Assembly: GCF_029201565.1 (NCBI RefSeq) | Contig: NZ_CP104002.1 | Coordinates: 761,001-825,000, forward strand | Direction of reading: 5' to 3' | Length of the DNA stretch: 64,000 nucleotides | From: Devosia sp. SD17-2 | GTDB lineage: Bacteria > Pseudomonadota > Alphaproteobacteria > Rhizobiales > Devosiaceae | In this document: piece after piece, positions 9,000 to 18,066 of the stretch | Layout of the letters: each line of letters begins with the position of its first letter | How positions within the stretch are numbered: the first letter of the stretch is position 1 | Position numbers and translations under genes: made by a program | The notes under the pieces: model-generated | What the model was told of the DNA's origin: nothing | The model's database searches: none | What the model saw: the letters and a program-made list of their open reading frames with translations, nothing else

Positions 9000-9506
9000 A
9001 TGAGAAAACCCGTGCGAATCATCGGCATTGATCCGGGCCTGCGCAAATGCGGCTGGGGCATAATCGATGCGCTGGACAACCGGCTGAGTTTTGTTGCTGC
9101 CGGCACGGTGACGCCGCCGACTGACGGTACCCTTGCCGAGCGCCTCGTGGTGCTGGCGGCTGGGATCGCGGCGGTCCTCGCGCAGCATCACCCCGATGAA
9201 GCGGCGGTGGAGGAGACCTTCGTCAACGCGGGCCCGCGTTCGGCGCTGATCCTGGGGCAGGCGCGCGGCGTGGTGCTGGTGACGCCGGCCCAGCACGGTC
9301 TGGACGTGGCCGAATACGCCACCAATCTCGTCAAGAAGTCGGTCGTCGGCACCGGTCACGCTGAAAAGAACCAGGTGGAATTGATGGTGCGCACGCTGCT
9401 GCCCACTGCAAGTTTCAAGGGCGCCGACGCGGCTGACGCGCTGGCTGTCGCCATCTGCCATGCTCATCACCGGGTATCGGCACTAAGAACGAGGGCATTG
9501 GCGTGA
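9000..9506 (+). CDS. ruvC: Holliday junction resolvase RuvC
   Basis: 168 residues from the ATG at 9000, preceded by AAGGA at good spacing; longer frames upstream lack such a site. Catalytic acids are visible: Asp11 in GIDPG, Glu71/Glu72 in VEETFVN and the C-terminal acids in KGADAADALAVAICH. RuvC cuts Holliday junctions after RuvAB branch migration. The stop codon overlaps the ruvA start (GTGA). Confidence 0.96.
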   Translation: MRKPVRIIGIDPGLRKCGWGIIDALDNRLSFVAAGTVTPPTDGTLAERLVVLAAGIAAVLAQHHPDEAAVEETFVNAGPRSALILGQARGVVLVTPAQHGLDVAEYATNLVKKSVVGTGHAEKNQVELMVRTLLPTASFKGADAADALAVAICHAHHRVSALRTRALA

Positions 9507-10120
9507 TTGGCAAGCTCAAGGGGCTGGTTGACTCATTCGGGGACGACTGGGTGCTGATCGATTGCGGCGGCGTCTGCTACGAGGTGCATTGCTCGGGCCG
9601 CACGCTGCAATCCCTGCCCAAGGTGGGCGAGGCCGCGGTGGTCTTTATCGAGACCATCGTCCGCGAGGATCTGATCAAGCTCTATGGCTTTTCCAGCCAG
9701 GCTGAAAAATCCTGGTTCCTGTTGCTGACCAGCGTCCAGGGGGTTGGCGCGAAAGTGGCGCTGGCGATCCTCTCGACGCTGAGTGCCTCCGAACTCTCAA
9801 GCGCCATCGCGCTACAGGACAAGGCGATGATCGGCCGGGCCAATGGGGTCGGGCCCAAGCTGGCCGTGCGTATTGTCACCGAACTCAAGGGCAAGGTGCC
9901 CGATGTCGGGGCGATTGATGCGGGCACGCTGGGGCTGCAGGCGGCACTCGGCGAAGGCGTGGCACGATCCAACGTCGCCGACGCCGTTTCTGCGCTGACA
10001 AATCTCGGCTATTCGAGCGCCCAGGCGTCCGGGGCTCTGGCTCGTATTGTCGCCAGGGAAGGCGAGGATACGGCGACCGAAAAGCTGATCCGTCTGGGCC
10101 TGCGCGAGCTCAGCCAATAG
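9503..10120 (+). CDS. ruvA: Holliday junction branch migration protein RuvA
   Basis: 205 residues starting with GTG. The OB-fold domain comes first ([20 protein letters not shown]), then helix-hairpin-helix motifs ([34 protein letters not shown]) that grip the DNA, and a C-terminal domain ([19 protein letters not shown]) that contacts RuvB. Tetramers hold the four-way junction. Overlap of four bases with ruvC and a 62-base gap to ruvB suggest one transcript. Confidence 0.97.
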   Translation: MIGKLKGLVDSFGDDWVLIDCGGVCYEVHCSGRTLQSLPKVGEAAVVFIETIVREDLIKLYGFSSQAEKSWFLLLTSVQGVGAKVALAILSTLSASELSSAIALQDKAMIGRANGVGPKLAVRIVTELKGKVPDVGAIDAGTLGLQAALGEGVARSNVADAVSALTNLGYSSAQASGALARIVAREGEDTATEKLIRLGLRELSQ

Positions 10121-10182
10121 CGCCCATTGAATTTTTCGACGTTTCAGCGTCAAAACAGGGTACAAGGAACGGAATTGCTCGC

Positions 10183-11226
10183 GTGACCGACATTACTTCT
10201 CCATCCGCCGGCCGCGATGACAATCTCGATGTCGCCCTGCGCCCCTCCGGCTTTGCCGATTTCGTGGGACAGGCAGACGCACGCGCCAATCTGGAAGTGT
10301 TTATCGAGGCAGCGAAAAAGCGCGGGGCCGCGCTTGATCACGTGCTGTTCGTCGGCCCGCCGGGCCTCGGCAAGACCACGCTGGCCCAGATCATCGCCAA
10401 GGAACTGGGCGTTGGTTTTCGCGCGACGTCCGGTCCGGTGATCGCCAAGGCGGGCGACCTCGCCGCGCTGTTGACCAATCTCGAAGAGCGCGACGTGCTT
10501 TTCATCGACGAAATCCACCGGCTCAATCCGGCGATCGAGGAAGTCCTCTATCCCGCCATGGAGGATTTCCAGCTCGACCTCATCATCGGTGAGGGACCGG
10601 CTGCCCGGTCGGTCCGCATTGATCTGGCAAAATTCACCCTCGTGGGCGCGACGACGCGCGCCGGGCTGCTGACGACGCCGCTGCGCGATCGTTTTGGCAT
10701 TCCGGTGCGGCTCAACTTCTATACGCCTGAGGAACTGGTCAGCATCGTAACGCGTGGCGCCCGCCTTATGGGCATGCCGATGTCGCCCGACGGGGCGCTG
10801 GAAATTGCCCGCCGCTCGCGCGGGACGCCGCGTATCGCCGGTCGCCTGCTGCGGCGGGTGATCGACTTTGCCCTCGTTGACGGGGTGTCCGAGGTCAATA
10901 GCCGGCTTGCCGACAAGGCGCTGCTGCGCCTCGATGTAGACGCGCGCGGGCTCGACCAGCTTGATCGGCGCTACCTCACCACTATCGCCGATTTCTATGG
11001 CGGCGGACCGGTTGGCATCGAGACGATTGCCGCGGCACTCTCGGAGCCACGCGACGCGATCGAGGAGATTGTCGAGCCCTACCTTTTGCAGCAGGGCTTC
11101 ATCCAGCGTACCCCGCGCGGACGCATGCTCACCTATATTGCCTTCCAGCACCTCAATCGGTCTGTGCCACAGGGTTTCCTCGGCATGCAGGCGACGCTGT
11201 TTGACGACGGCTCAGAGCAAGACTGA
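10183..11226 (+). CDS. ruvB: Holliday junction DNA helicase RuvB
   Basis: A 347-residue AAA+ ATPase starting with GTG. Walker A is GPPGLGKT (residues 58-65), Walker B is FIDEIH (107-112), and sensor and arginine-finger regions follow ([18 protein letters not shown]). The winged-helix C-terminus contains [15 protein letters not shown]. Hexameric RuvB rings pump DNA through the RuvA-bound junction. It is the last gene of ruvCAB, with the next gene beginning four bases after its stop. Confidence 0.97.
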   Translation: MTDITSPSAGRDDNLDVALRPSGFADFVGQADARANLEVFIEAAKKRGAALDHVLFVGPPGLGKTTLAQIIAKELGVGFRATSGPVIAKAGDLAALLTNLEERDVLFIDEIHRLNPAIEEVLYPAMEDFQLDLIIGEGPAARSVRIDLAKFTLVGATTRAGLLTTPLRDRFGIPVRLNFYTPEELVSIVTRGARLMGMPMSPDGALEIARRSRGTPRIAGRLLRRVIDFALVDGVSEVNSRLADKALLRLDVDARGLDQLDRRYLTTIADFYGGGPVGIETIAAALSEPRDAIEEIVEPYLLQQGFIQRTPRGRMLTYIAFQHLNRSVPQGFLGMQATLFDDGSEQD

Positions 11227-11230
11227 GGCG

Positions 11231-12103
11231 ATGCGGCGGCTGGCCAAATCTGCTTTCAAGGCCGCCCTGCGGGTCTTTGGCGCGCAGATGTGGATTGACC
11301 CGGCCCATCTGCGTGTAGCGCTATACAGGCCAGATATCGCCGCCTGGCCCAGGGACTTGCCGCTGCGCATCGCCATGCTCAGCGATTTTCATATCGGCGA
11401 ACCCTGGCTCGGGCTGCGGGCGCTCGAAGACATCGTCGCGCGGACCAATGCGCTGGCGCCCGATATTGTCCTTCTCCTCGGCGACTATGAAGATGGTCCC
11501 CGCCATTCCCGCCCGGTTGCGCCCGCGCTCTGGGGCGCGGCGCTCGGAAAACTGAAGGCGCCGCTGGGCGTCCATGCCGTGCTGGGCAATCACGATTATC
11601 CCCGCGAGGGCAAGCGGCGGAGGCTCGCCGCGTTCAAACCGCCGGCCCAGGTGGCGCTCGAAAACCATGGGATCATGGTGCAGGTGAACCATGCGATCCG
11701 CCTGCAATGGCGGGGCAGGGCGTTCTGGCTGGCCGGTCTTGGCGACCTTGTCGCCGAGCATGCTGACGGTCGCCGTCTCGCCAATCTGCCGGCAACGCTC
11801 GCCCGCGTCACCGACGACGCTCCGGTGCTGCTCATGGCGCACGAGCCCGACAGTTTTGTGGATGTGCCCGAGCGTGTAGCCCTGACCATTTCAGGTCACC
11901 ATCATCGCGGGCAGATCCGCCTTTTCGGGCAGGCGCCAGTGGTGCCCTCGTCCTTCGGGCAGCGGTTTTTGCATGGCCATATCGTTGAAAATGGCCGGCA
12001 CCTGATTGTCGGCAGCGGTCTTGGGCATTCCGGTCTGCCCTTGCGCCTCGACGCGCCGCCTGAGATCGTCCTTATCGAGTTGGGAGACCAAAATGCCGGC
12101 TGA
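11231..12103 (+). CDS. YkuE-like metallophosphoesterase
   Basis: A 290-residue calcineurin-like phosphoesterase. Metal ligands are visible in order: D-F-H in MLSDFHIG (about 47), GDYE, GNHDYP, the AHEPD block and SGHHHRGQI. A basic, weakly hydrophobic N-terminus may contact the membrane. The substrate is unknown; relatives act on phospholipid-type or nucleotide substrates. Its end overlaps the Nudix gene by 11 bases, starting a chain of four coupled genes up to ybgC. Confidence 0.85.
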   Translation: MRRLAKSAFKAALRVFGAQMWIDPAHLRVALYRPDIAAWPRDLPLRIAMLSDFHIGEPWLGLRALEDIVARTNALAPDIVLLLGDYEDGPRHSRPVAPALWGAALGKLKAPLGVHAVLGNHDYPREGKRRRLAAFKPPAQVALENHGIMVQVNHAIRLQWRGRAFWLAGLGDLVAEHADGRRLANLPATLARVTDDAPVLLMAHEPDSFVDVPERVALTISGHHHRGQIRLFGQAPVVPSSFGQRFLHGHIVENGRHLIVGSGLGHSGLPLRLDAPPEIVLIELGDQNAG

Positions 12104-12593
12104 ACGCCACATGCTGAGCTTTCCCATAGGGGGGCAGCGGTTCAATTATCGGGTCGCCGCGATCATCATCGTCGACGGCCATGTCCTCGTCAGCCGCGAG
12201 GACGACGACGACTATACCATGCTGCCCGGCGGACGCGTCGAACTCGGGGAGGCGAGCGCCCTTAGCCTTGAGCGGGAACTGGCTGAGGAAATCGCCCTCC
12301 CGGCAGAAGTCGGGAGGATGTGTGCGACATCCGAGAATTTCTACCGTCGCGAGGGCGAGGATTTTCACGAGCTTGGCTTTTTCTATGCAGCCGATTTGCC
12401 AGGGCAGGGGCCAAACGGAAGTTCGCCCTGGCTGGTGCGGCAGGACGAGGGCCATGATCTCTATTTCTTCTGGATGCCGCTGGAGGGGGAAGCGCTGGAG
12501 GCGATGAACCTGCTGCCGCGCTGGCTGCCGAAATTCCTGCGCGATCTGCCGGCCGGACATGCTCATATCGTCCATGACGAGCGTCCGGCATGA
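12093..12593 (+). CDS. Nudix hydrolase
   Basis: 166 residues from the ATG at 12093, preceded by GGGAG. The Nudix box is complete: GGRVELGEASALSLERELAEE, following the pattern G-x5-E-x7-R-E-x2-E-E, and it binds the Mg ion used to split a nucleoside diphosphate linked to another group. The exact substrate cannot be read from the sequence. The ORF overlaps both neighbours, by 11 bases on the left and four on the right. Confidence 0.9.
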   Translation: MPAERHMLSFPIGGQRFNYRVAAIIIVDGHVLVSREDDDDYTMLPGGRVELGEASALSLERELAEEIALPAEVGRMCATSENFYRREGEDFHELGFFYAADLPGQGPNGSSPWLVRQDEGHDLYFFWMPLEGEALEAMNLLPRWLPKFLRDLPAGHAHIVHDERPA

Positions 12594-12799
12594 CAGCGCC
12601 GACGGACCGCATCGCAGAAAGCGTCAAACTGAGCCGGCCGTCCCAACGGGCGCTCGCGGGGGCAGGGATATCCACCTTTGCCGACCTCGCAGACTGGACC
12701 CGCGCGGCCATCGCCGCCTTGCATGGGATCGGCCCCAAGACATTCACCGAACTCGATCCGGCCATGGCCGAGCGCGGCCTTACCTACAAAGCCCAATGA
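12590..12799 (+). CDS. Small helix-hairpin-helix protein
   Basis: A 69-residue protein. Residues 14-66 (LSRPSQRALAGAGISTFADL ... ALHGIGPKTFTELD) look like the helix-hairpin-helix fold of the RNA polymerase alpha C-terminal domain and related DNA-binding modules; the turn L-H-G-I-G-P-K is the hairpin. It overlaps the Nudix gene (ATGA) and ybgC (ATGA), so it is translated as part of the chain. DNA binding is plausible, but the role is unknown. Confidence 0.8.
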   Translation: MTAPTDRIAESVKLSRPSQRALAGAGISTFADLADWTRAAIAALHGIGPKTFTELDPAMAERGLTYKAQ

Positions 12800-13191
12800 C
12801 CCAGCACAGCTTTCCAGTCCGCATCTACTACGAAGACACCGACTTCTCCGGCAATGTCTACCATGCGGCCTATCTCAAATTCTTCGAGCGCGGCCGCACC
12901 GAGTTCCTGCGCGATATCGGCGTCAGCCACACCGAGCTTGCCAAGGACGGCATTGCCTTTGCCGTGCGGACGATGGAAATCGACTTCAAGGCTGCATCCC
13001 ATATCGATGAACAGCTGCTCGTCATCACGGAAGTGGTCGAAGTAACCGGCACCCGACTTGTTCTGGACCAGACAATTCTGCGTGAGGAACAACTGCTGAC
13101 AAAGGCACGCGTGGTTGTCGCAGCCATCAAAACCAGCGGTGGCCCGGCACGTTTGCCGGTGGAGCTGCGCGCCCGCCTGGCTGGCGCTTAG
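12796..13191 (+). CDS. ybgC: Tol-Pal-associated acyl-CoA thioesterase YbgC
   Basis: 131 residues with the hotdog-fold signature YYEDTDFSGNVYHAAYLKFF and catalytic Asp16, as in YbgC/4-hydroxybenzoyl-CoA thioesterase proteins. The family hydrolyses acyl-CoA esters, and its gene typically precedes tolQ, as here, though 191 bases separate them. The start is the ATG overlapping the previous stop. Confidence 0.92.
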   Translation: MTQHSFPVRIYYEDTDFSGNVYHAAYLKFFERGRTEFLRDIGVSHTELAKDGIAFAVRTMEIDFKAASHIDEQLLVITEVVEVTGTRLVLDQTILREEQLLTKARVVVAAIKTSGGPARLPVELRARLAGA

Positions 13192-13196
13192 GGGAA

Positions 13197-13212
13197 TGTG
13201 ATCGCTGTCACA
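13197..13212. promoter_or_regulatory. Perfect CRP-like palindrome upstream of tolQ
   Basis: TGTGA-TCGCTG-TCACA matches the CRP/FNR-superfamily consensus TGTGA-N6-TCACA on both arms. It lies just after the ybgC stop and 170 bases before tolQ. Which regulator would bind is not known. Confidence 0.45.
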
Positions 13213-13382
13213 CCCGGTTTCTTAACCACTTGGTCACCATAATCGCGTCAAAGAGATCATTAGCCTCGATCCGGGGACGCAAAGTCCTGGTTCGTTGGCA
13301 TTTCTCTTAATTTTGACAGATTCCGCCCCCATCGCACCAGCAACGGGGTCGGGCGCTTGGGCCGGGCCGAAAGGATCACTTC

Positions 13383-14093
13383 ATGGAAGCCATGGATGCA
13401 GTGGGGACGGTCGCTCCCCATGCTGACCTCTCCATCTGGGGACTGTTTTGGGCGGCGGACATTGTCGTCAAGACGGTGATGCTGGGTCTTCTGGGTGCCT
13501 CGATCTGGTGCTGGGCTATCATCGTCGACAAGTCGATTGCCTATAGGCGCACGCAGGCCGAGATGAACCGCTTCGAGCGCATCTTCTGGTCGGGCCAGTC
13601 GCTTGAAGAGCTTTACCAGCAGCAGGCGGAAAAGCCGGCTGGCGGCATGGGCTCGGTGTTTGTCGCGGCCATGAAGGAATGGAAGCGCAGCCACGAGCAG
13701 AACGCGGCAAGCTTTGTCGGCATGCAGCAGCGTCTCGACAAGGTGCTGGACGTTGCCATCGCCCGCGAGAGCGAATTTCTCGAAAAGCGCCTGGGCTTTC
13801 TGGCCACGGTCGGTTCGGCAGGCCCGTTCATCGGCCTGTTCGGAACGGTCTGGGGCATCATGAATGCCTTCACCAACATCGCCCAGTCGTCCTCGACCAA
13901 TCTGGCCGTGGTGGCCGGTCCCATCGCCGAGGCGCTGTTCGCAACCGCCATCGGCCTTGTGGCCGCTATTCCTGCGGTTATCGCATACAACAAGCTTTCT
14001 GCCGATGCCGGCAAGATGATCGGGCGTCTCGAAGGCTTTGCCGACGAGTTCTCGACCATCCTTTCCCGCCAGCTCGAAGCGCGGAACCGCTAA
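13383..14093 (+). CDS. tolQ: Tol-Pal motor protein TolQ
   Basis: A 236-residue inner-membrane protein of the MotA/TolQ/ExbB family. One helix lies near the N-terminus (TVMLGLLGASIWCWAIIV), followed by a cytoplasmic loop and two helices near the C-terminus (VGSAGPFIGLFGTVWGIMNA and ATAIGLVAAIPAVIAYN). With TolR it forms the proton-driven stator that energises TolA. Together with ybgC, tolR, tolA, tolB, pal and ybgF it makes up the envelope constriction system. Confidence 0.96.
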   Translation: MEAMDAVGTVAPHADLSIWGLFWAADIVVKTVMLGLLGASIWCWAIIVDKSIAYRRTQAEMNRFERIFWSGQSLEELYQQQAEKPAGGMGSVFVAAMKEWKRSHEQNAASFVGMQQRLDKVLDVAIARESEFLEKRLGFLATVGSAGPFIGLFGTVWGIMNAFTNIAQSSSTNLAVVAGPIAEALFATAIGLVAAIPAVIAYNKLSADAGKMIGRLEGFADEFSTILSRQLEARNR

Positions 14094-14094
14094 G

Positions 14095-14535
14095 ATGGGC
14101 ATGGGTGGTCCATCGGGCGGTGGTGGCGGCGGCGGACGTCGCCGGCGTCGTCGCGGCAAGGCGGTCATGAGCGAAATCAACATCACGCCCATGGTGGACG
14201 TGATGCTTGTGCTGCTGATCATCTTCATGGTGGCCGCGCCGATGATGACGGCTGGCGTGCCGGTTGATCTGCCGCGCACCGCTGCCGCTGAAATGCCAAG
14301 CCAGACACAGCCGATCACCGTCGCCGTGACGCCGGAAGGCGCGCTGTTCGTCGACGAAACCCCGGTGACCGAAGCCGAGCTGGTGGCGACCATCTCGGGC
14401 CTCGCCACGCCGGAAGATCGCATTTTCCTTCGCGGCGACACGACCGCCAATTACGGCACGGTCATGCGCATCATGGGCATGTTGTCGGCTGCGGGTTATT
14501 CCAAAATCGGTCTCGTTACCGAGCGCGAACAGTAG
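14095..14535 (+). CDS. tolR: Tol-Pal motor protein TolR
   Basis: 146 residues. A Gly7-Arg6 run at the N-terminus precedes ITPMVDVMLVLLIIFMVA, the single membrane helix with the proton-channel Asp, followed by a periplasmic ExbD-type domain. It starts one base after the tolQ stop codon. The Gly/Arg run is a low-complexity tract typical of many alphaproteobacterial TolR proteins and could be prone to slippage. Confidence 0.95.
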   Translation: MGMGGPSGGGGGGGRRRRRRGKAVMSEINITPMVDVMLVLLIIFMVAAPMMTAGVPVDLPRTAAAEMPSQTQPITVAVTPEGALFVDETPVTEAELVATISGLATPEDRIFLRGDTTANYGTVMRIMGMLSAAGYSKIGLVTEREQ

Positions 14536-14544
14536 GCGCCGGGC

Positions 14545-15765
14545 ATGCGGACGGGTGTCGTCGTATCGATTACAGCGCATGTGGTGCTGATCGCGCTTGG
14601 CCTGATCAGCCTGGGCTCGACAGACCCGCTCGAGGCCAGCGTTGAATCGATCTCGGTCGATCTCGTGCCTATTGAAGAATATACCAATATCCGGATGGGC
14701 CAACTCGACAGCACGATTGTCGAAACCGATACGCCATCGGTGGTCGAGAGCGATCAGCCGGCCGAACTGGCCCAGCCGACGGGCAATACCGAGCAGGACC
14801 AGCCCACGCCGTCCCCGGCCGATGTGCCGACGCCAGCGCCGGTGACCGAAACCGCGCCTGCCCCTGAGCCCGCGCCACAGCCCGAGCCGGAACCAGAACC
14901 AGCCCCCGAGCCGGAGCCAGAACCAGCACCAGAGCCAGAGCCGACGCCTGCGCCGACACCGGTCCCGCCGGTGCCGCAGACGCGTCCGCCGACGCCTGAG
15001 CCCACACCGGAGCCCGAGCCCGCGCCGACCCCGGAACCAGAGCCGACGCCGGAGCCAACACCGGCGCCGACGCCAGCCCCCGTGCCGGAGCCAACACCCC
15101 AGCCGACGCCGACGCCTGAGCCGACGCCCGAGCCTGTGGTGACCGAGCCCGAGGAGCCGCGCGTTGCAGCGCCCACGCCGGCGCAGCGTCCAACCAATCT
15201 GGCGCGTCTGCGTGAGCAATTCGCTGCGGCCGAGGCTGAACGCAAGAAGCGTGAGGAAGAAGAACGCCAGCGCCAGGCTGCGGCCCGTGCCCAGCAGAAC
15301 CAGTCGACTGCGGCTACGCCTGCTCCTGCGCCGACGCGTCCCGGTCCGACCCAGGCTGACAGCAGCAATGCCGACGACATCGCGGCGCTGATCAACAATG
15401 CGCCGACCACGGGCGGCACGACCGGGCAGGGCGGTTCGCCAACGCTTGGCGACACCACCGGAACATCGGCGCGCCTCAGCCGTTCGGAAATAGACGGGCT
15501 CGCCGGACGGGTACGCAAATACTGGAATCTTCTGCCCAGCGACGTGAACAGCGGCATGACCGTTGTGCTGCGCCTCAATCTCAACAGGGACGGCACGGTC
15601 AACGGTATCCCGGAAATCATTTCGGCGGACCCATCGCCCCAGGGCGCCGCACTTGGACGGGCTGCACAACGTGCCGTGGTAGCGGCCATGCAGGATGGTC
15701 CGTTCCAACTGTCTGCCGATGCCTATGACCAATGGCGACAGCTCGAGCTGGAGCTGAGGCCCTGA
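14545..15765 (+). CDS. tolA: TolA, periplasm-spanning linker
   Basis: 406 residues. A membrane anchor (VVVSITAHVVLIALGLISLG) comes first. Residues about 85-205 form an extreme Pro/Glu/Ala tract of PEPEPAPEP type, then a short charged helix (about 218-250) and a TonB/TolA C-terminal domain (SRSEIDGLAGRVRKYWNLLP to the end). In E. coli the middle of TolA is a long alpha helix; here a stiff polyproline rod takes that place. The gene sits directly behind tolR. Confidence 0.9.
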   Translation: MRTGVVVSITAHVVLIALGLISLGSTDPLEASVESISVDLVPIEEYTNIRMGQLDSTIVETDTPSVVESDQPAELAQPTGNTEQDQPTPSPADVPTPAPVTETAPAPEPAPQPEPEPEPAPEPEPEPAPEPEPTPAPTPVPPVPQTRPPTPEPTPEPEPAPTPEPEPTPEPTPAPTPAPVPEPTPQPTPTPEPTPEPVVTEPEEPRVAAPTPAQRPTNLARLREQFAAAEAERKKREEEERQRQAAARAQQNQSTAATPAPAPTRPGPTQADSSNADDIAALINNAPTTGGTTGQGGSPTLGDTTGTSARLSRSEIDGLAGRVRKYWNLLPSDVNSGMTVVLRLNLNRDGTVNGIPEIISADPSPQGAALGRAAQRAVVAAMQDGPFQLSADAYDQWRQLELELRP

Positions 15766-15835
15766 CCTTGAATTTGCCTGTTTGCTGGCCAGTATGACCT
15801 GACCGCAAACGGCGCGATTGGAGACATGAACAAAG

Positions 15836-17146
15836 ATGACTCTGCTAACCCGGCGCAATGCGCTCAAGCTCGGCCTTGCTGGCGGCGCCCTGATGGCCTC
15901 TTCTTCCCTGGCGATGGCCCAGCTGCGCATCGTGGTGGAAGGTGCAAACTTCCAGCCGCTGCCGATCGCCATTCCTGACTTTGCTTCGTCCGACCCCAAT
16001 TTCGGTCGGGAGATCGCCGATATCGTGCGCAATAATCTGCGCCGTTCCGGCCTCTTCCTGCCGCTCGACCCGGCCTCGCTGCCGGTGCAGGTTGGCGACG
16101 TCAACGGCACGCCTGACTTCAACGTCTGGCGTACGGCCAATGTCGATGCGCTGGTGATGGGTGCGGTCGAGCGCGGCGGCCAGATTTCCTCGTCGGTCCG
16201 CGTCTGGGATACCCAGCAGGCCGCTCAGGTCGTCGGCAAGAGCTACAATACCGATCCCAATTCGGCGCGCCGCATCGCCCATATCGTCTCGGACGCCATC
16301 TATGAACAGCTGGCCGGTGGCACGGGCTACTTCGATACGCGCGTGATCTACGTGGCCGAAAGCGGCCCCAAGGCCAACCGCACACGGCGCCTTGCCATCA
16401 TGGATCAGGACGGCGCCAATTCGCAGTATCTGACCGACGGCTCGTCCATGGCGCTGACCCCGCGCTTTTCGCCCAATGGCGACATGGTCACCTATATGAA
16501 TTTTGCCGAGGGCAATCCGCAGGTCTATCTGCTGCAGCTCTCGAGCGGGCGTCAGCAGCGCCTCGCCAATGTCGGCGCCATGACCTTTGCCCCGCGCTTC
16601 TCGCCCGATGGCGGCACCGTTGCCTTCTCGGTCGAGCAGGGTGGCGCCACCAATATCTATTCGGTGGGCACTGGCGGCGGACAGCCCATGCAGCTGACCT
16701 CCGGCGCGGCGATCGACACCGGCCCGTCCTATTCGCCCGATGGCTCGCGCATCGTGTTCGAGAGCGATCGTGGTGGTTCGCCACAGATCTACATGATGGG
16801 CTCGGGCGGCGGGAACGCCCAGCGCATCAGCTTCGGCCAGGGCTCCTATTCGACCCCCGTCTGGTCCCCCAAGGGCGATCTCATCGCCTTTACCCGCCAG
16901 TCCGGCGGCCAGTTCCACATCGGCATCATGGCGCCTGATGGTTCAGGGGAGCGCCTGCTCTATTCGAGCTACCACGCCGAGGGGCCGACCTGGGCTCCCA
17001 ATGGCCGGGTGATCATGTTCTTCCAGGATCCGGGTGGCAATGACGGCCCGCGCCTGATGAGCGTCGATATCTGGGGTCGCAACCCCCTGACTATTCCGAC
17101 CGAGAGCTACGCGTCCGATCCCGCCTGGTCCAACCTGCGCGGCTAA
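15836..17146 (+). CDS. tolB: Tol-Pal system beta-propeller protein TolB
   Basis: 436 residues: an N-terminal domain that binds TolA and a C-terminal six-bladed propeller with repeated WD40-like strands (RFSPNGDMVTYMNF, RFSPDGGTVAFSV, SYSPDGSRIVFESD, VWSPKGDLIAFTRQ), which docks on Pal. The signal peptide is unusual: TRRNALKLGLAGGALMASSS looks like a twin-arginine (Tat) signal. The start ATG at 15836 has GGAG upstream. Confidence 0.95.
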   Translation: MTLLTRRNALKLGLAGGALMASSSLAMAQLRIVVEGANFQPLPIAIPDFASSDPNFGREIADIVRNNLRRSGLFLPLDPASLPVQVGDVNGTPDFNVWRTANVDALVMGAVERGGQISSSVRVWDTQQAAQVVGKSYNTDPNSARRIAHIVSDAIYEQLAGGTGYFDTRVIYVAESGPKANRTRRLAIMDQDGANSQYLTDGSSMALTPRFSPNGDMVTYMNFAEGNPQVYLLQLSSGRQQRLANVGAMTFAPRFSPDGGTVAFSVEQGGATNIYSVGTGGGQPMQLTSGAAIDTGPSYSPDGSRIVFESDRGGSPQIYMMGSGGGNAQRISFGQGSYSTPVWSPKGDLIAFTRQSGGQFHIGIMAPDGSGERLLYSSYHAEGPTWAPNGRVIMFFQDPGGNDGPRLMSVDIWGRNPLTIPTESYASDPAWSNLRG

Positions 17147-17171
17147 GGTCCTGCGCGGTCGACATGAACCC

Positions 17172-17203
17172 AAGCCCCCGGCGTCATCGTCGGGGGCTTT
17201 TTG
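17172..17203 (+). terminator. Terminator of tolB
   Basis: AAGCCCCCGGCG, loop TCAT, CGTCGGGGGCTT followed by TTT, placed 25 bases after the tolB stop codon. Confidence 0.85.
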
Positions 17204-17403
17204 CTGTCGCAATATCCTTACCACTTAACCTTAACGTGATCGCCAGCACTTGTTGTTGCTGACAAGCAACGCCACAAAAAAGGCCGGTTTCCCGCCACAT
17301 CCGCGCCCCAATAGGCAAAGATTAACCATGTCCGACAACCCGGCCTTAAGACTAAGCGCGGTAAATGCCTTGCTTAAGATTTTTGCCTTTCCAGGAGCCT
17401 TCC

Positions 17404-17904
17404 GTGGTCATTCCCGCACCCATCAATACCGCGTTGCGCGCTGCCGCGATGCTTCTCTTCGTCGTCGTCATCGCCGCCTGTTCGCGTAGCGCCAACGACA
17501 ATGTCGGCCTGACCGGCGCCGGCAATCTCGGCCCGGGCGGCGGCGCCCCCGGCAGCCAGCAGGAATTCATCGTGACCGTCGGCGATCGCGTGTTCTTTAC
17601 CACCGATTCCAGCTCGCTGACCGCCGAAGCCATGGCCACCCTCGACAAGCAGGCTGCCTGGCTCAACCAGTACCAGAACTACCGCATCCTGATCGAAGGC
17701 CATGCCGACGAGCGCGGCACCCGCGAGTACAACATTGCTCTGGGCGCCCGCCGCTCCAACGTCGTGGTCAACTACCTCGTCTCCAAGGGCGTCAACGGCC
17801 AGCGCATCACCAGCCAGTCCTTCGGCAAGGAACGTCCGGTCGCGATCTGTAACGACATCTCCTGCTGGAGCCAGAACCGCCGCGCGGTCACGGTGGTCCA
17901 GTAA
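17404..17904 (+). CDS. pal: Peptidoglycan-associated lipoprotein Pal
   Basis: 166 residues from a GTG at 17404, chosen because AGGAG lies six bases before it. The lipobox VIAAC puts the lipidated Cys at residue 26. After a Gly-rich linker comes an OmpA-C domain with the peptidoglycan-binding block EGHADERGTREYNIALGARR. Pal links the outer membrane to peptidoglycan and is recruited by TolB. The gene has its own upstream region of about 200 bases after the tolB terminator and is followed by another terminator. Confidence 0.95.
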   Translation: MVIPAPINTALRAAAMLLFVVVIAACSRSANDNVGLTGAGNLGPGGGAPGSQQEFIVTVGDRVFFTTDSSSLTAEAMATLDKQAAWLNQYQNYRILIEGHADERGTREYNIALGARRSNVVVNYLVSKGVNGQRITSQSFGKERPVAICNDISCWSQNRRAVTVVQ

Positions 17905-17958
17905 AACATTGGCGCTCCAGAAGGAGCGTCCAATTCCAGTCATGAACTGGAGGCAAGG

Positions 17959-17998
17959 AGCGCCCGGTACCGCGAAAGTGGGCCGGGCGCTTTGTTTT
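17959..17998 (+). terminator. Terminator of pal
   Basis: AGCGCCCGG (17959-17967) pairs perfectly with CCGGGCGCT (17983-17991) and TTGTTTT follows. Confidence 0.75.
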
Positions 17999-18066
17999 GC
18001 CCAAATTGGTCTTTATCGGGAGGCCAATGGTACCCATCTTGGCGAGCATCCATTGGAGGATACGCT

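Noticed and set aside
13978..16140. A 720-codon open frame antisense to tolRAB
   Set aside because: It arises from the Pro-rich tolA codons on the other strand; low complexity and no known domain.
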